Shown: positions 12,461 through 24,100, numbered from the stretch's first letter. The stretch is 64,000 bases of DNA from Megalobrama amblycephala (GCF_018812025.1 NC_063054.1:36645896-36709895), one strand, 5' to 3'. Translations and numbers: made by a program. The notes: generated from the sequence alone by a model not told the origin.

Positions 12461-13034
12461 AACACACATTACATATATATACACAATATATATATATATA
12501 TTTTAGAATTTTTAAATATGTCTCATATCTCATCAAGGCTGCATTTATTTGAGCAACTTATATATTATATATACAGTAAATTGTGAAATATTATTACAAT
12601 TTTAAATGACCATTTTCTATTTTGAATATATGTTAAAATGTAATTTATTCCTGTGATCAAAGCTGAATTTTCATGATCCTTCAGAAATCATTCTAATATG
12701 ATGATTTGCTGCTCAACTATTAATACTGGTTCTTATTACTCTCATTATCAATGTTGAAAACAGTTTTTGCTGCTTCATATTTGTTTATAGAAACAGTGAC
12801 ACATTTTTCAGGATTCATTAATGAGTTCAAAAGAACAGCATTTATTTGAAGCAAGCAAGAATTACTTATGATACATGAGTACATCAAAGCAGCAAAGAGA
12901 GATGAATTCCTATTCAAAGACTCTAAATGTCAAGTGTTGCATTAAAAGCAACTGTGACGTCGGATATAGCACATTTAAATGTTATTATGATGTTTCAGCA
13001 TCATGTTTCAGTACCTCCATGGAAACAGAGGCAT
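2395..13034 (-). CDS. slc35b2: slc35b2: Golgi PAPS (3'-phosphoadenosine 5'-phosphosulfate) transporter 1, five coding exons
   Basis: Nucleotide-sugar-transporter family (SLC35B) antiporter that brings PAPS from the cytosol into the Golgi lumen for sulfation of glycosaminoglycans and proteins. Coding exons on the minus strand are 13034-13015, 11786-11596, 6997-6837, 6746-6468 and 3054-2395. Every junction has AG/GT ends and the phases match, giving 436 aa against about 432 in human. The short N-terminal luminal part (signal-anchor-like, [13 protein letters not shown]) is followed by the landmark strings [47 protein letters not shown] and [18 protein letters not shown] text, and by the conserved C-terminus PVQKV. 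Multiple hydrophobic segments fit a ten-helix carrier. No break or missing segment was seen. The introns are packed with DNA transposons. SLC35B3 is the alternative paralogue, but the N-terminus and tail fit B2 much better. Confidence 0.96.
3193..3949. mobile_element. Non-autonomous DNA transposon with ~180-bp inverted termini (slc35b2 intron 4)
   Basis: The left end TACACCATGTTCCAAATTAT pairs with the right end (reverse complement TACACCGCGTTCCAAATTAT), and the match continues inward through the CAAGTGACATATCAG and AGATAACTGGTAT blocks. No transposase frame was found. Confidence 0.75.
5100..6420. mobile_element. Long inverted-repeat element (slc35b2 intron 4)
   Basis: About 5260-5450 is the inverted counterpart of about 6130-6310. 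Shared blocks include the GTGACCGTTCAAAAATGGG motif, AACTCAAGAAG(T/C)ATTAAAGA, TTTTGGTTCTTAACAAA and GGTTCAATCCCAGA. The middle also contains a second AACTCAAGAAGTATTTAAGA block near 5640. The ends are indistinct. It sits 40-50 bp from exon 4. Confidence 0.6.
6468..6746 (-). CDS. slc35b2: slc35b2 coding exon 4
   Basis: 279 nt (93 codons, phase 0 at both ends). It encodes [20 protein letters not shown] through [17 protein letters not shown], among the most conserved helices of the PAPS transporter. The acceptor is GTCCAG and the donor is GTACAG. Confidence 0.96.
6837..6997 (-). CDS. slc35b2: slc35b2 coding exon 3
   Basis: 161 nt between a TGTAG acceptor and a GTAACG donor. It encodes [18 protein letters not shown], a serine-rich divergent loop (about residues 90-110), then [15 protein letters not shown]. 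The borders match the human protein alignment. Confidence 0.93.
7945..9561. mobile_element. 1.6-kb element with ~200-bp near-identical inverted arms
   Basis: It begins CATGGGTTTCAAAGACGTCAC and ends with the counterpart GTGACGTCACATGAAACCCATG, interrupting an otherwise continuous repeat (CCGGTTTCTATA | TATAGAAACAGTC). This is consistent with a TATA or TA target duplication. Both arms keep an open frame containing GRPTKR(S/F)QKVHNKFII and [15 protein letters not shown]. No complete transposase is visible, so the family is unknown. Confidence 0.65.
9939..10767. mobile_element. hAT-type non-autonomous element with 8-bp target duplication
   Basis: The body starts TAGGGCTGG and ends CCAGCCCTA. 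It is flanked on both sides by the identical 8-mer CGCTGTAC (9931-9938 and 10768-10775). An 8-bp duplication with TAGGG-type ends is the hAT signature. It is 829 bp, with no transposase. Confidence 0.85.
11596..11786 (-). CDS. slc35b2: slc35b2 coding exon 2
   Basis: 191 nt after a pyrimidine-rich CTTCAG acceptor. It encodes the signal-anchor-like segment, an acidic luminal stretch and the first transmembrane helix ([20 protein letters not shown]), and ends ...NYLETG with one base of the final Gly codon before a GTTTG donor. Confidence 0.93.
12362..12450. repeat. (TA)n microsatellite
   Basis: A long pure TA run followed by CA-rich sequence, in slc35b2 intron 1. Confidence 0.95.
12504..12890 (+). 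repeat. Cyprinid-type interspersed repeat, copy 1
   Basis: Contains GCTGCATTTATTTGA, TTATTCCTGTGATCAAAGC, TCATGATCCTTCAGAAATCA and AACAGCATTTATTTGAA. It shares these landmarks with 46490-47285, 48050-48465 and 50030-50515. Confidence 0.75.
13015..13034 (-). CDS. slc35b2: slc35b2 coding exon 1 (20 nt)
   Basis: Encodes MPLFPW plus two bases (AG) of a split serine codon. It ends at a GTAC donor. The next exon begins with T, restoring AGT (Ser) and the frame. The start is inferred because it is the only nearby ATG whose phase fits exon 2; the exon is too short to prove from sequence alone. Confidence 0.7.
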
Positions 13035-13320
13035 TTTCCACCAGCAGAAGCCGCCGCCGCTCCGCCTGTTCAAAACTCCCTAAAACAGCCGCTGAGACTC
13101 TCCAAACGCGTTCCTGCGCTGATCATGTATCGATAAAGCCTTTTGACCGTAATTAAACAATCAACATCCAGGATCCAGATAAATCCCGTGTGTTTCTGAC
13201 CTGAAACTTCTCGGCCTGCTTCACTCATGAGTTCATCTGTACTGACGTGTTAACACTAACACACACTGCACCGTTTCCGGTTGCGAAAGGAGACACACCT
13301 TCACATATCCGTATAATTTC
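13035..13320 (-). promoter_or_regulatory. slc35b2: slc35b2 5' UTR and promoter region
   Basis: Directly upstream of the slc35b2 start. It is richer in GC and CpG than the flanks. On the minus strand it contains an ETS-type ACCGGAAA core near 13275-13285 and, on the plus strand at 13243-13250, TGACGTGT. A possible 5' UTR splice donor (CAG|GTCAGA) lies near 13200. The transcription start cannot be placed from sequence alone. Confidence 0.5.
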
Positions 13321-13554
13321 CACTTAGTTGTTGTGTTATGAGGCTTCGGTAAATATTTGAATGTTTTATTGTTTAACAGACGTATTGACACAGTTGTGAG
13401 AGTGAAATGTCCTTGGGTTTTGTGGGCGGGGGGTTCATTATATTTTATGAGGGACTTTTACTTTGAAATTTATTCGGCGCGTCTGAGGTGCTGCAGATTT
13501 TCAATGAACTGGAAGGTGTAGCGCCGCCTCTGATGTCACGAGTTCACTGCAAGC

Positions 13555-13556
<2 letters not shown>

Positions 13557-13594
<38 letters not shown>
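13557..13594. repeat. (AC)n microsatellite
   Basis: An AC run followed by a short TA run, just outside the slc35b2 promoter region. Confidence 0.95.
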
Positions 13595-13602
<8 letters not shown>

Positions 13603-13689
13603 TATAATCATAGCAGCTTCTCTGTGATTTTTAAAAAAAGATTTTATTACAATATATTAAAATATTGAGGAAACAATTGCAAAATATAT

Positions 13690-14340
13690 AAAAAAAGTTA
13701 AAATATATTTATAAAAATTATACAATAGTGATAATTTTATTGTAAAACTTAAATGTATGTCATAACATTACTTGATAATGGAAGTTAAATATTTAGTCAC
13801 GAGATATTAAAAATTAAAATGTATTAGAAGATTGAAAATTTACTAGATTAAAAATTTTTTTTTAAATATATTTATAAAAATTATACAATAGTGACAATTT
13901 TATTGTAAAACTTAAATGTGTCGTAACATTACTTGATAATGGAAGTTAAATATTTAGTTACGAAATATTAAAAATTAAAATGTATTAGAAGATCGAAAAT
14001 GTATTCAATTTTAAAAAAATAGTTAAAATATATTTTAAAAAATTATACAATAGTGACAATTTTATTGTAAAACTTAAATGTACGTTGTGACATTACTTGA
14101 TAATGGAAGTTAAATATTTAGTCACGAAATATTAAAAATTAAAATGTATTAGAAGATCGAAAATTTATTAGATTTTAAAAAAATAGTTAAAATATATTTA
14201 AAAAAATTATACAATAGTGACAATTTTATTGTAAAACCTAAATGTATGTCATAACATTACTTGATAATGGAAGTTAAATATTTAGTCACGAAATATTAAA
14301 AATTAAAATGTATTAGAAGATCGAAAATTTATTATATACT
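13690..14340. repeat. AT-rich tandem repeat, four copies of ~162-165 bp
   Basis: The anchor TACAATAGTGA(C/T)AATTTTAT recurs at 13721, 13883, 14045 and 14210. Each unit also carries TTACTTGATAATGGAAGTT and AAATGTATTAGAAGAT. Confidence 0.9.
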
Positions 14341-14506
14341 AATTTAGTTTTAGCTGCTATTTTTATTAATTTATAATATATATAAATGTATTATTTTTTT
14401 TATAAATGTTTTACTATATTTCTCAATACTCATAAATAATATATTTAAGTATCAAATATTGTAAAATATACATCAATTTTGTAAATTAAAAAAATATATA
14501 TTTTGG

Positions 14507-14836
14507 AAACAGATTACAATAAGGTTTCATTTGTTAGCATTAGTTAACATGAACTAACAATTAAAAATACTTCTAAAGCATTCATTAATAATAGTTAACA
14601 TTAATTTTAACATTTACTAATACATTATTAAATTCAAAAGTTGTATCTGTCAATAATATTTACTGGACCTGAGCTAACATGAACTAACTAATAATGAATA
14701 ATTTAAATTTAAGTTAATCCCTAACCCAAAACATTAACAAAAATTAATAAATACTGTAAGAAAAGCATTGCTCATTGTTAGTTAATGTGTTAAATAATGT
14801 GAACTAATAGGACCTTATTCTAAAGTGTTGCCATTT
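14507..14836. mobile_element. Short inverted-terminus element rich in GTTAACATTAGTT motifs
   Basis: The ends pair as ACAATAAGGTTTCATTTGTTA and TAGGACCTTATTCTAAAGTG. The interior has repeated TTAACATGAACTAAC motifs. Fragments of the same family appear near 7213-7270 and 11520-11570. Confidence 0.6.
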
Positions 14837-15619
14837 TTTATTATTATTCTAAGAGTATGCATCTAATTGTAGTTGCAGTTGTAAAGACAATAAATTTAAA
14901 TTTCATATTAATTTACAAGTAAATGTACTTATTTTACTGAAAGCAGAGACATGTCTGCTATTTACATGAATGGGTTATATTTCTGGTAAGTATGAGGAAG
15001 AGTGATGTGGCACATGATGGAAAAACACATTTGCCAGGAACTTTTATTTTCTGTTCATTGATGTTTTCCCAGAATCAATATTCTGGACAGCTGTAGAACA
15101 TTAATCCAAATCACAAATCTTTCTCCATTAGTGTCTATTTGGTTTGTATTATATGCAGTGTTTAACACGGAAAACTAAAATAACACGTTTGTGAAGTAAA
15201 CAACATTGTTGTTGGCAGATGTTTATTAAATGATTCATGGTATGTGGTAGGGGTGCCTCGGTAAATACTCCGGTTCGGACGTGTACGCGGACTAACGTTA
15301 CTTGAATTTGTGTGTTCCACACATGCGCAGTACATCGGCGTGTATAAGCGCTTTAGATTGGCTTGAACAGTAAACAAACATGGATTATTGCACATCATTG
15401 TTATTGCACATATGGCTGTCTTTATATTGTTTTAATGATGGATTGTAGAAATGCAGGCAGCGACTTCTTAACACTGCCTCTCTTCAAATTCGACGTCCAC
15501 GTTTTGTTTTGTTTTTCAGCGCATGCGCAGTTGGTGCTTTTGTAGCCTGGTAAAATGAGAGGCACGCGGATGTCCGCAAAAAGTCAGGCGCACAGCCTTG
15601 GAAAGTATACTTCATTTGA

Positions 15620-15984
15620 CTGGTACCAAAGACTATAGAATAACACAAGATTGTTTTGAATGGGAGAAAGTGCAACGCGCAATATGGCGGAATAAGCCCC
15701 GCCTTCTAAATAAGAGCCAATCGCCGATTGGTAAAGTCATCGCGTCACTGCAGCGACCATTAGAAGCTCCGGTTCCTGTAGAAACAGTCAATGAGCGCCT
15801 CCAAAATGAGGCACAAGAGATGTGCATTTAGGATGCATGCGCATTAGCTTGATCCAGCCTGAAAAAATCTTGGCAACCAGCTTTTGAGAATTTGATGTTT
15901 CCACATTCAGACAGGAGCTGCACTTGAATGCCCGGGAGACGTTTTTAAGATGTCCGCCCAGTGAAATTACTTGTCTTAAAGGGA
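15620..15984 (+). repeat. Dispersed ~365-bp repeat (also at 7775-9860 interrupted, and 44300-44660 inverted)
   Basis: Shared landmarks are AATGGGAGAAAGTG, AAGAGCCAATCGC, GCTTGATCCAGCCTGAAAAA and CTTGTCTTAAAGGGACTTTG. The copy here is uninterrupted and shows what the copy split by the 7945-9561 insertion looked like before. Confidence 0.75.
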
Positions 15985-16454
15985 CTTTGCTCATGCGCAT
16001 ACACAGGCGTTCGACGCATGCGCAAAATATGATGTAAACAACTTTGTATTCTTTCATACTAGTGCAAATGAGGGTACTTTCTAACCTCTGCGCACAATCT
16101 CTTGTCTATGTAGGCCTCCATTGTCGCTGTAGTTCGCACGCTTTCCAATCTGTTTTGTTTATGCCGTGTTTCTTCAACTACTTTGTGAATTGACGGCCCT
16201 AGGGCATGGTTGCCACCTTGTGGATAAACTAATTACTGCAAAAAAAAAAATTAATTTGCATGTGCGACCTGTTACAAAACTCCAGCGGTGCGCAATTTGC
16301 TTCACGTGCACTTACGCTGACCCTTGCATACACGTAAAAAGTGAAGTATACTTTGGGCTTACGGATTTAGCTGATGCGTAATCCATATGGTCTCACGTGA
16401 TTTGCACATTAAGTTTAACATCATAGAGTGAAAGTTTATCATTTGCACGTGTTT

Positions 16455-16630
16455 CTAAGTCTTGCCAATTTAAACATTCATGAGCAAGAAGAGAACTCAA
16501 TTCAGTACTTATGCGCATGAGATAACAGCACGCAAGTACTGAATTGAGTTCTCTTCTTGCGCATGAATGTTTAGGCGCTTTTCCGATAGTGCGTGAATAC
16601 TGAATTGATTACTATTTCGAGTCTCCTTGT
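16455..16630. repeat. Hairpin repeat unit 1
   Basis: AGAAGAGAACTCAATTCAGT is followed about 35 bp later by its reverse complement, forming a long perfect stem. A direct second copy lies at 17130-17305. Confidence 0.85.
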
Positions 16631-17129
16631 GGGGATTAGGGATGCACGATACATTGGCCACTATATCGGTTTCGGACGATATATGTTAACTTTTAATATT
16701 AAAGATTGTTTACAATTATTTAGTTTTATGTTGAATTTAAAACCTCAAATTAAATTTGAAGATATCAAACATTAGGGATGCACGATATATCAGGCACCAT
16801 ATTGGTACTGGCAGATATATGTTGATTTTTAATGGATTATTACCTTCAGCTGAGACACTTCAGATGTGCACTGTCCACCATGCTGGTTTTGAATTGCTTG
16901 AAATATGATTAAAAACACTTCAAAAAGGAAAATACAGTAAGTGCAACATGTTCAGCGCAAGTCTGTCATATCACCTACATAAAATTATAATGAGAACATT
17001 TTAATTGTGTGCTGGGACATGGCTTTTAATGGTGAGAGTTTTATTTTTGTAATCAGGCTCTCAAAAATTATATTTAAAAACATGATTTTGATTTATCGGC
17101 CAATATATCTGTTATCGGCTTTCAAATAT

Positions 17130-17305
17130 TTCCAAGTCTTGCCAATTGAAACATTCATGCGCAAGAAGAGAACTCAATTCAGTACTCGCATGCATGAGAT
17201 AACAGCGCGCCAGTACTGAATTGAGTTCTCTTCTTGCGCATGAATGTTTAGGCGCTTTTCCGATGGTAATCAATTCAGTATTCACGCACTATTTCGAGTC
17301 TCCTT
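17130..17305. repeat. Hairpin repeat unit 2
   Basis: A second direct copy of the 16455-16630 stem-loop unit, including the CATTCATG(C/A)GCAAGAAG arm and the ATTTCGAGTCTCCTTG tail. Confidence 0.85.
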
Positions 17306-17773
17306 GCGCGTGAACGGACACACAAAATTATCTCAGAATAACCATCTAGGCAAGTGAATTGAACATAAACAGAAACAACTGATACGTATCAGTATTGATC
17401 CGTGTGTTAGGTCTTAAAGTGACAGCAACCTATAAAAACCTGCTGCTGTCTGTGTCATTAATGCTAATCAAAAAACAAAAGATAGATAGCTTTAACAAAC
17501 ATTAATCTGTATTTAATTTATACAGTGAAAACTATGCAGTGGTATTTTATACTTAATTATTACATTTCTGTACCTGAATCCTAGATTTAGACCTTAATTT
17601 ATTTGTAACTTTGGTCTATTGTATTTATCTATGCTTGTAATTTGTGACTCAAAAACTGTAATATGATCCAAACCATTAGTTTTGTGATCCGTTGCACCCC
17701 TAATACCCAGATAATTATAAAAGGTCTTGTATTTAGCACAAAGAAAACGCTGCACATAAATATTAAAACTACT

Positions 17774-17779
17774 TTTATT
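17774..17779 (-). terminator. Candidate poly(A) signal for nfkbie
   Basis: AATAAA on the minus strand about 360 bp after the nfkbie stop codon. The context fits a 3' UTR, but it is unproven. Confidence 0.45.
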
Positions 17780-18139
17780 GGCACTATGACCTGTTAAGAA
17801 AACAAGTTTGCAAAGCAGTGTTTCATTCGTTCATCTCGTTTACAACAGCACAGTCTTGCTACAAAAACATTAATATTGCTAATCAGAATGCATTTGTGTT
17901 GTAACATTAAGGTTGTTCGAGTTATGTCCGCACATCCCAATGACATTCCGTGGGACGAAGCAGCAGCAAATAATTCTGTATGAACGGGCTGAAGCTGTTC
18001 CTGCCGTATAATCAACTAGCACGATTACCACTGGACATAAATAGTTGCGGTTACAGGCAGACAAATCCAAAAAGTTCTGCAACTTCAGATCAAGAGTTTT
18101 TTTGAAAAAAAGAACATGCCGTCTCTCAGGTTCACATGT

Positions 18140-18184
18140 TCAGAAGTTGATCTGAATGTCGTCGAAGGGGAACAAGGCCAATAT
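18140..18184 (-). CDS. nfkbie: nfkbie coding exon 6: 14-residue C-terminal micro-exon
   Basis: 45 nt including TGA, after a TTTTGCAG acceptor, 2.1 kb beyond exon 5. It encodes ILALFPFDDIQINF, aligning with the LVLLPFDDLKIS tail of human IkappaB-epsilon. It was recognised by the PFDD motif, and the phase fits exactly. Confidence 0.9.
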   Translation of the reverse strand: MLALFPFDDIQINF

Positions 18185-21100
18185 CTGCAAAACAAAAAAG
18201 GAGAAACTGTTACCACATCATCCCATTTCTGACGTAAAACTTACAGAGAAAACGCATTTACTGTATGCTGCTGCTTACCAGTCAACATGAAAGGACACTG
18301 ATGAGTCACGCACATTAATATAATGAATGTGTATTAAGAATGTACATAGGGTAAATTGACTCTTCACAAAAGCCGGTCCCCCTTAGTTAGTTTTCGGTGG
18401 TACTCTCACGCCACACTTCAATGAGTATATTTACATGCACCCTCATAATGGGTAATATTGCGATTAAACTTTACCTTATGTAAACACATTACTTAGATTA
18501 AACTTATGCGATTAAGCTCATATCCGTTGTAAACAATCACAAATAAACTGTAGCGTATGCCTATTTTAATCGCAATAAACAGTAGAGGTGAAATTTGTTG
18601 TGCATAGAGTCAGACGACGAATACAGTCAGTCACAGGCGATCCACACTCCAATCCATAAGGGGGCATGTGTGGTAATGCAATGCTGTTTGCTAATCACCA
18701 CAACAGGGAATAGAACAGAAGAAGAGACACTATGCACCAACCCAAAAACCTGTTTCTCAATATGCCTTCTTAAGCGATCTTGCATCCCTGTTTTCTTATA
18801 CTACGTCATAATTAACTGTAGAAGTTCAATTCCAAAACTCCCGGCGAATGGTGAATTATGGTTTTATGTTGAATTTAAAATTAACATAAATTACATTTGA
18901 AGATATGAAAAATTAGGAATGCACGATATATCAGCCACCATATCGGTATCGGCTGATATATGTTTTGTAATATATGTCATTTTTAATGGATTATTTCCTT
19001 CAGCTGAGACACTTCAGATGTGCACTGTCTACCATGATGGTTTTGAATTGCTTGAAATATGATTGAAAGGAAAATTCAGTTAAGTGCAACATGTGCAGCA
19101 CAAGTCTGTCATATCGGCTACATAAAATTATAATGAGAACATTATAATTGTGTGCTTGGACATGGCGTTTAATGGACATGGCTTTTAAAATTTAAATTTT
19201 GATTTAGATTTATCAGCTCTTAAATATAAAGAATAATCGGTTATCGGTATCGGCCAAAATTTTCATATCGGTGCATCTCTATCAAAAATCTGTTTTTCAT
19301 CAAGCACACTATTAATGAAGACATACTATCAGACAATATAAACACTATGAACACATGGCAGTGTTATTTTACTATTATTTACATACTGTTATAGTATTTA
19401 TTATGAATTAGCTTGAATTATATTTTCAGTTTTCATTTTAGTTTAAATCTTTTAATTGTAATTTTATTATTTCTATTTAGCTTTAATTTATTTTTATTTC
19501 AACTTATTTTATTTGAGTTGTTTTGAGCATGCTACTATGTAGCATTGCCAGTTTTTATTTAATTTTAATTTTAGTCATTTTAATGTTTTTTATATATGTG
19601 CATTTAGCTTTCATTTATTTACACTTCAACATCAACTTGTTTTATTTCCATTATTGTTTTTTAAGTTTGTTTCATATAATATTTATTTTATTTCAGCTTA
19701 ATTTCAGTTAACAAAAGTGATTATTAATAGTTTCAGTTTTTATAATAACCAGTGTTGGGGGGAAAGTTACTTTTAAAAGTAATGCATTACAATATTGCGT
19801 TACTCCTTAAAAAAGTAACTAATTGCATTACTTAGTTACTTTTTATGAAAAGTATGCATTACACTGTGTTACAAAATGCATTTTATATTAATTTTGAGGA
19901 ATACAGAATGTTTTAGTGCAAGTGAGATGAGTAAATGCATGTGCACATTTAGCCTAGAACTATAATTAGCATGATTACACACATCGCCTCTGCACTTACT
20001 CACGATTTCCCTCAACATGGGAACAAGAGAGCTGTCAGTCAATAAATGTGAAGTAACTTGCGTTACTTATTTGAAAAACTTAGATATTTTGTTGTAAACT
20101 GAAAAAGTAATGTGTTACTTTACTAGTTACTTGAAAAAGTAATCTGATTACATAACTCAAGTTACTTGTAATGTGTTACCCCCAACACTGATAATAACAA
20201 CACTGATACAGGGTCGGTTCAGATGGAAAAAGATGCCATTTCTGGTCTGACACTGAAGATTTTGTTAAACTTTAACATTGTTTTTGTCAGAAAAGGGAAT
20301 GTGGATGTCCTTACATCATCGTTGCCGTCTGCTAGATCCAGGGCTGTTTCATCCTCCATGTTTCTGATCATCTTGTCGGCTCCAGCTTGGCATAGAAGGT
20401 TGGCAATGGAGGCGTCCTGTCGGCCCACGGCCAAATGCAGGGCGGTACAGCCGTTGAACATGGCGGCATCAACATTCGCCCCTCTGTTCAGCAGCAGAGT
20501 CACTGCCTGCACGTCGTGGAGCTCTACCGCCATATGTAACGCCGTCTTCCCGCTCGTTCCCTCCTGAGCCACACAAGAATGAGGAAACAGGTGGATGTTT
20601 AGTCATAGGACTGAAGGTTTTTTTTAGCAAGCGCAACAGATCAGACTTAAGCAGCTCACCTGTATGTTCAGATCCACACCTTTCTTCATCAACAGCCGCA
20701 TGAGACGATGATGTTTATGCAGGGTGGCCACATGGAGACACGTGAGACCTGCAAAATGGGAATCAGACAGAATATTTTATGCCTTGATTAATAAAGTATA
20801 TTTATTTACAATTATGCATTTGACAGATGCTTTTACCCAAAGTGACTTTCATTGCATTCAATGTATATATATTTTAACAGTTCAAGCATTCACAATGACC
20901 TTGGCTGTGCTAATGCAATTATGTATTGTTTGAGCTACGGGAATGTATATATAAAATATAGTATCAACTCTGATGCCAGAAACTACACAATACCTTTATT
21001 TATTTTATATATCTATATATTATATATCTTTATGCAAGCATACAAACGTGATATGAGCAGTCATAATGTAAAAACATCAAACTACTTCTCTGCCATGACA

Positions 21101-24100
21101 GTAGCTGACATAAAGAGAAAACTGAATGATGCTGACGTTATGAAACACTGATACTGGAAGTCCATGAAAACATGCAAAAACTCCAGGGCACTTTTTGATG
21201 CCAACTTCCCTCTTCTGGCATGACTAAAAACCCTGATGAAGCACTCCGAACCAACCCCAATGAAGAAAGTAAAATCAGAGCAGCGTGACTGCCTTTCTCA
21301 ATATTACTCTTGAAAATATACATATGAAGTAGCAGCATTAAAATAGATAAAACGGAGTACATGTGAGTGAAGTTTGACCATACGAAGGAGACACATTCAC
21401 GTTTATACCTGGTGTTTTAATCCGTCTCTTTTGTCCACTTTCAACCACTTCTGTGCTGATTTTTTTAAAGGGGAGGGAGGCTTTTTTTCCAGATTTTTTG
21501 ATCTAATGGACAAAATAATCTTGAGCAATTTGCATAGGAAAGCAAAAAATACATACGGAGAGCAGCAGCTTTAATTTCTGCTCTAATATCCGCAACGACC
21601 ACATCGAACACAGTGAGTGTGCGTTAGAAATCAGGAATGATGAGAGAACATTGTGCATGGTACGTTTTTCATTTTCAAACCCCGTCTGGCTAGTGCGCTT
21701 CCCATAATGTTTAGGCGTACGGTCAGTATGCGAAGAGTAGGCGTCTTTTGTAGCTGTTTGAACACATCCAACCGCATGAGCATTTCTACTATGAAAGCAA
21801 TCCGGTCAAATGCATTTTCGACTACCTCTGGAAGTGGTCAAAAGTGGACAAGCTCAAACTTTTTTTCACCCCATTTACATCTGTATTTAGCGCCGTCCAC
21901 TTGTGATCCGATCGACCAAAACACATCTTAACATTAGGTGTAAATAGGGCCAATGTTGTAATTGCATATTGCTGTGCAGTCACCTCTCCTCAACAAGACA
22001 CATGATTTGAGGAATCATTCATGTCTGGAGCACAAACGTGGCAGGATAATTTACACACTCAACTTTAATACTTGGTGGCATAGGCATTGATCAAGTATGA
22101 TGACTACCAAACAGTCGCTTACCTCTCCAGTTCTGTGTTTCCAGCATGTTGGCGAGTTTGCTGTGTGAAGCGCTGTGGACCATCTCACTGGCACATTCCA
22201 AGAATCCGTGCTCACATGCCACATGGAGAGGGGTGTTTCCTTCCTGGTCCTGGAGTTCCAGTAACACCTTCTTTTCCACCAGGCCCTTTACTACCGTGGG
22301 CTGGTTCAGGTAGGTGGCCAGGTGCAACGGCGTCTGTGGACGTCAGAATACAGTCAGCATCTGACAAAATGGCATTTGGGTTATCATGGCTTATCCTACT
22401 TTTAAACGACAAAAACCAGTTTGATGTAAAAAAAAATAAAAAAAATAAAAAATACAACAGATTGTTCTGAAACTTGATGATAGTGCTCCAGTAATGCCAA
22501 AAGTCCTGAAAATTCATTAATTACTCATCCTCATGTCATTCCAAACCTGTAAAAAACTTTCCTTCATCTTCGGAACACAGATTTTTTTTAATGAAGTCTG
22601 AGTGCTTTCTGTCCCTCCATTGACAGCTATGCAACTACCACTTTGACACTTCAAAAGGTTCATGAAGAGATCGTAAAACTAATCTCTATGAATTGAGCGG
22701 TTTAGTCTAAATTTTCTGAAGAGACTCGATCACTTTATATGATGAACAGATTGAATTTAGGCTTTTATGTACATATAAACACTGATCAGCGAATATAAAG
22801 AGAAGCTCAAACGTGCTGCGTAACACGTGAATGAACCTCACTGGTTCTTGCCGAAGCTCAAACGTGCTGCGTAACACCAGAATGAACCTCATTGGTTCTC
22901 GCTGAAGCTCAAACGTGCTGCGTAACACCAGAATGAACCTCATTGGTTCTTGCAGAAGCTCAAACGTGCTGCGTAACACCAGAATGAACCTCATTGGTTC
23001 TTGCTGAAGCTCAAACGTGCTGCGTAACACCAGAATGAACCTCAATGGTTGTTGCAGAAGCTCAAACGTGCTGCGTAACACCAGAATTAACCTCATTGGT
23101 TCTTGCTGAAGCTCAAACGTGCTGCGTAACACCAGAACGAACCTCATTGGTTCTTGCTGAAGCTCAAACGTGCTGCGTAACACCAGAATGAACCTCATTG
23201 GTTCTTGCGGAAGCTCAAACGTGTTGCGTAACACCAGAATGAACCTCATTGGTTCTTGTGAAGCTCAAACGCTGCGTAACACGAGAATGAAGCTCATTGG
23301 TTCTTGCTGAAGCTCAAACGTGATGCGCAACACGAGAATTAACCTCATTGGTTCTTGTTGAAGCTCAAATGTGCTGCGTAACACCAGAATGAACCTCAAT
23401 GGATCTTGCCGAAGCTCAAACGTGCTGCGTAACACGAGAATGAACCTCATTGGTTCTTGCTGAAGCTCAAACGTGCTGCGTAACACTAGAATGAACCTCA
23501 TTGGTTCTTGTTGAAGCTCAAATGTGCTGCGTAACACCAGAATGAACCTCAATGGATCTTGCCGAAGCTCAAACGTGCTGCGTAACACGAGAATGAACCT
23601 CATTGGTTCTTGCTGAAGCTCAAACGTGCTGCGTAACACTAGAATGAACCTCATTGGTTCCTGCTGAAACTCAAACGTGCTGCGTAACACCAAAATTAAC
23701 CTTTAATGGTTCTTGCTGAAGCTCAAACGTGCTGCGTAACACTAGAATGAACCTCATTGGTTCTTGCGGAAGCTCAAACGTGCTGCGTAACACGAGAATG
23801 AACCTCATTGGTTCTTGCGGAAGCTCAAACGTGCTGCGTAACACTAGAATGAACCTCATTGGTTCCTGCTGAAGCTCAAACGTGCTGCGTAACACCAGAA
23901 TGAACCTCATTGGTTCTTGCGGAAGCTCAAACGTGCTGCGTAACACTAGAATGAACCTCATTGGTTCTTGCGGAAGCTCAAACGTGCTGCGTAACACTAG
24001 AATGAACCTCATTGGTTCCTGCTGAAGCTCAAACGTGCTGCGTAACACCAGAATGAACCGCATTGGTTCCTGCTGAAGCTCAAACGTGCTGCGTAACACC

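Larger units (their letters stand above)
15246..17703. mobile_element. Probable hAT-type element with internal insertions (slc35b2-nfkbie intergenic)
   Basis: The left terminus TAGGGGTGC and right terminus GCACCCCTA are inverted copies. No clear target duplication was found. Inside are a dispersed repeat at 15620-15984, hairpin units at 16455-16630 and 17130-17305, and GGGATGCACGATAT-type sequence. The boundaries are tentative. Confidence 0.4.

Noticed and set aside
20223..20567. A plus-strand ORF of 114 codons opposite nfkbie exon 5
   Set aside because: It is the antisense shadow of a GC-rich ankyrin exon with clear homology on the other strand.
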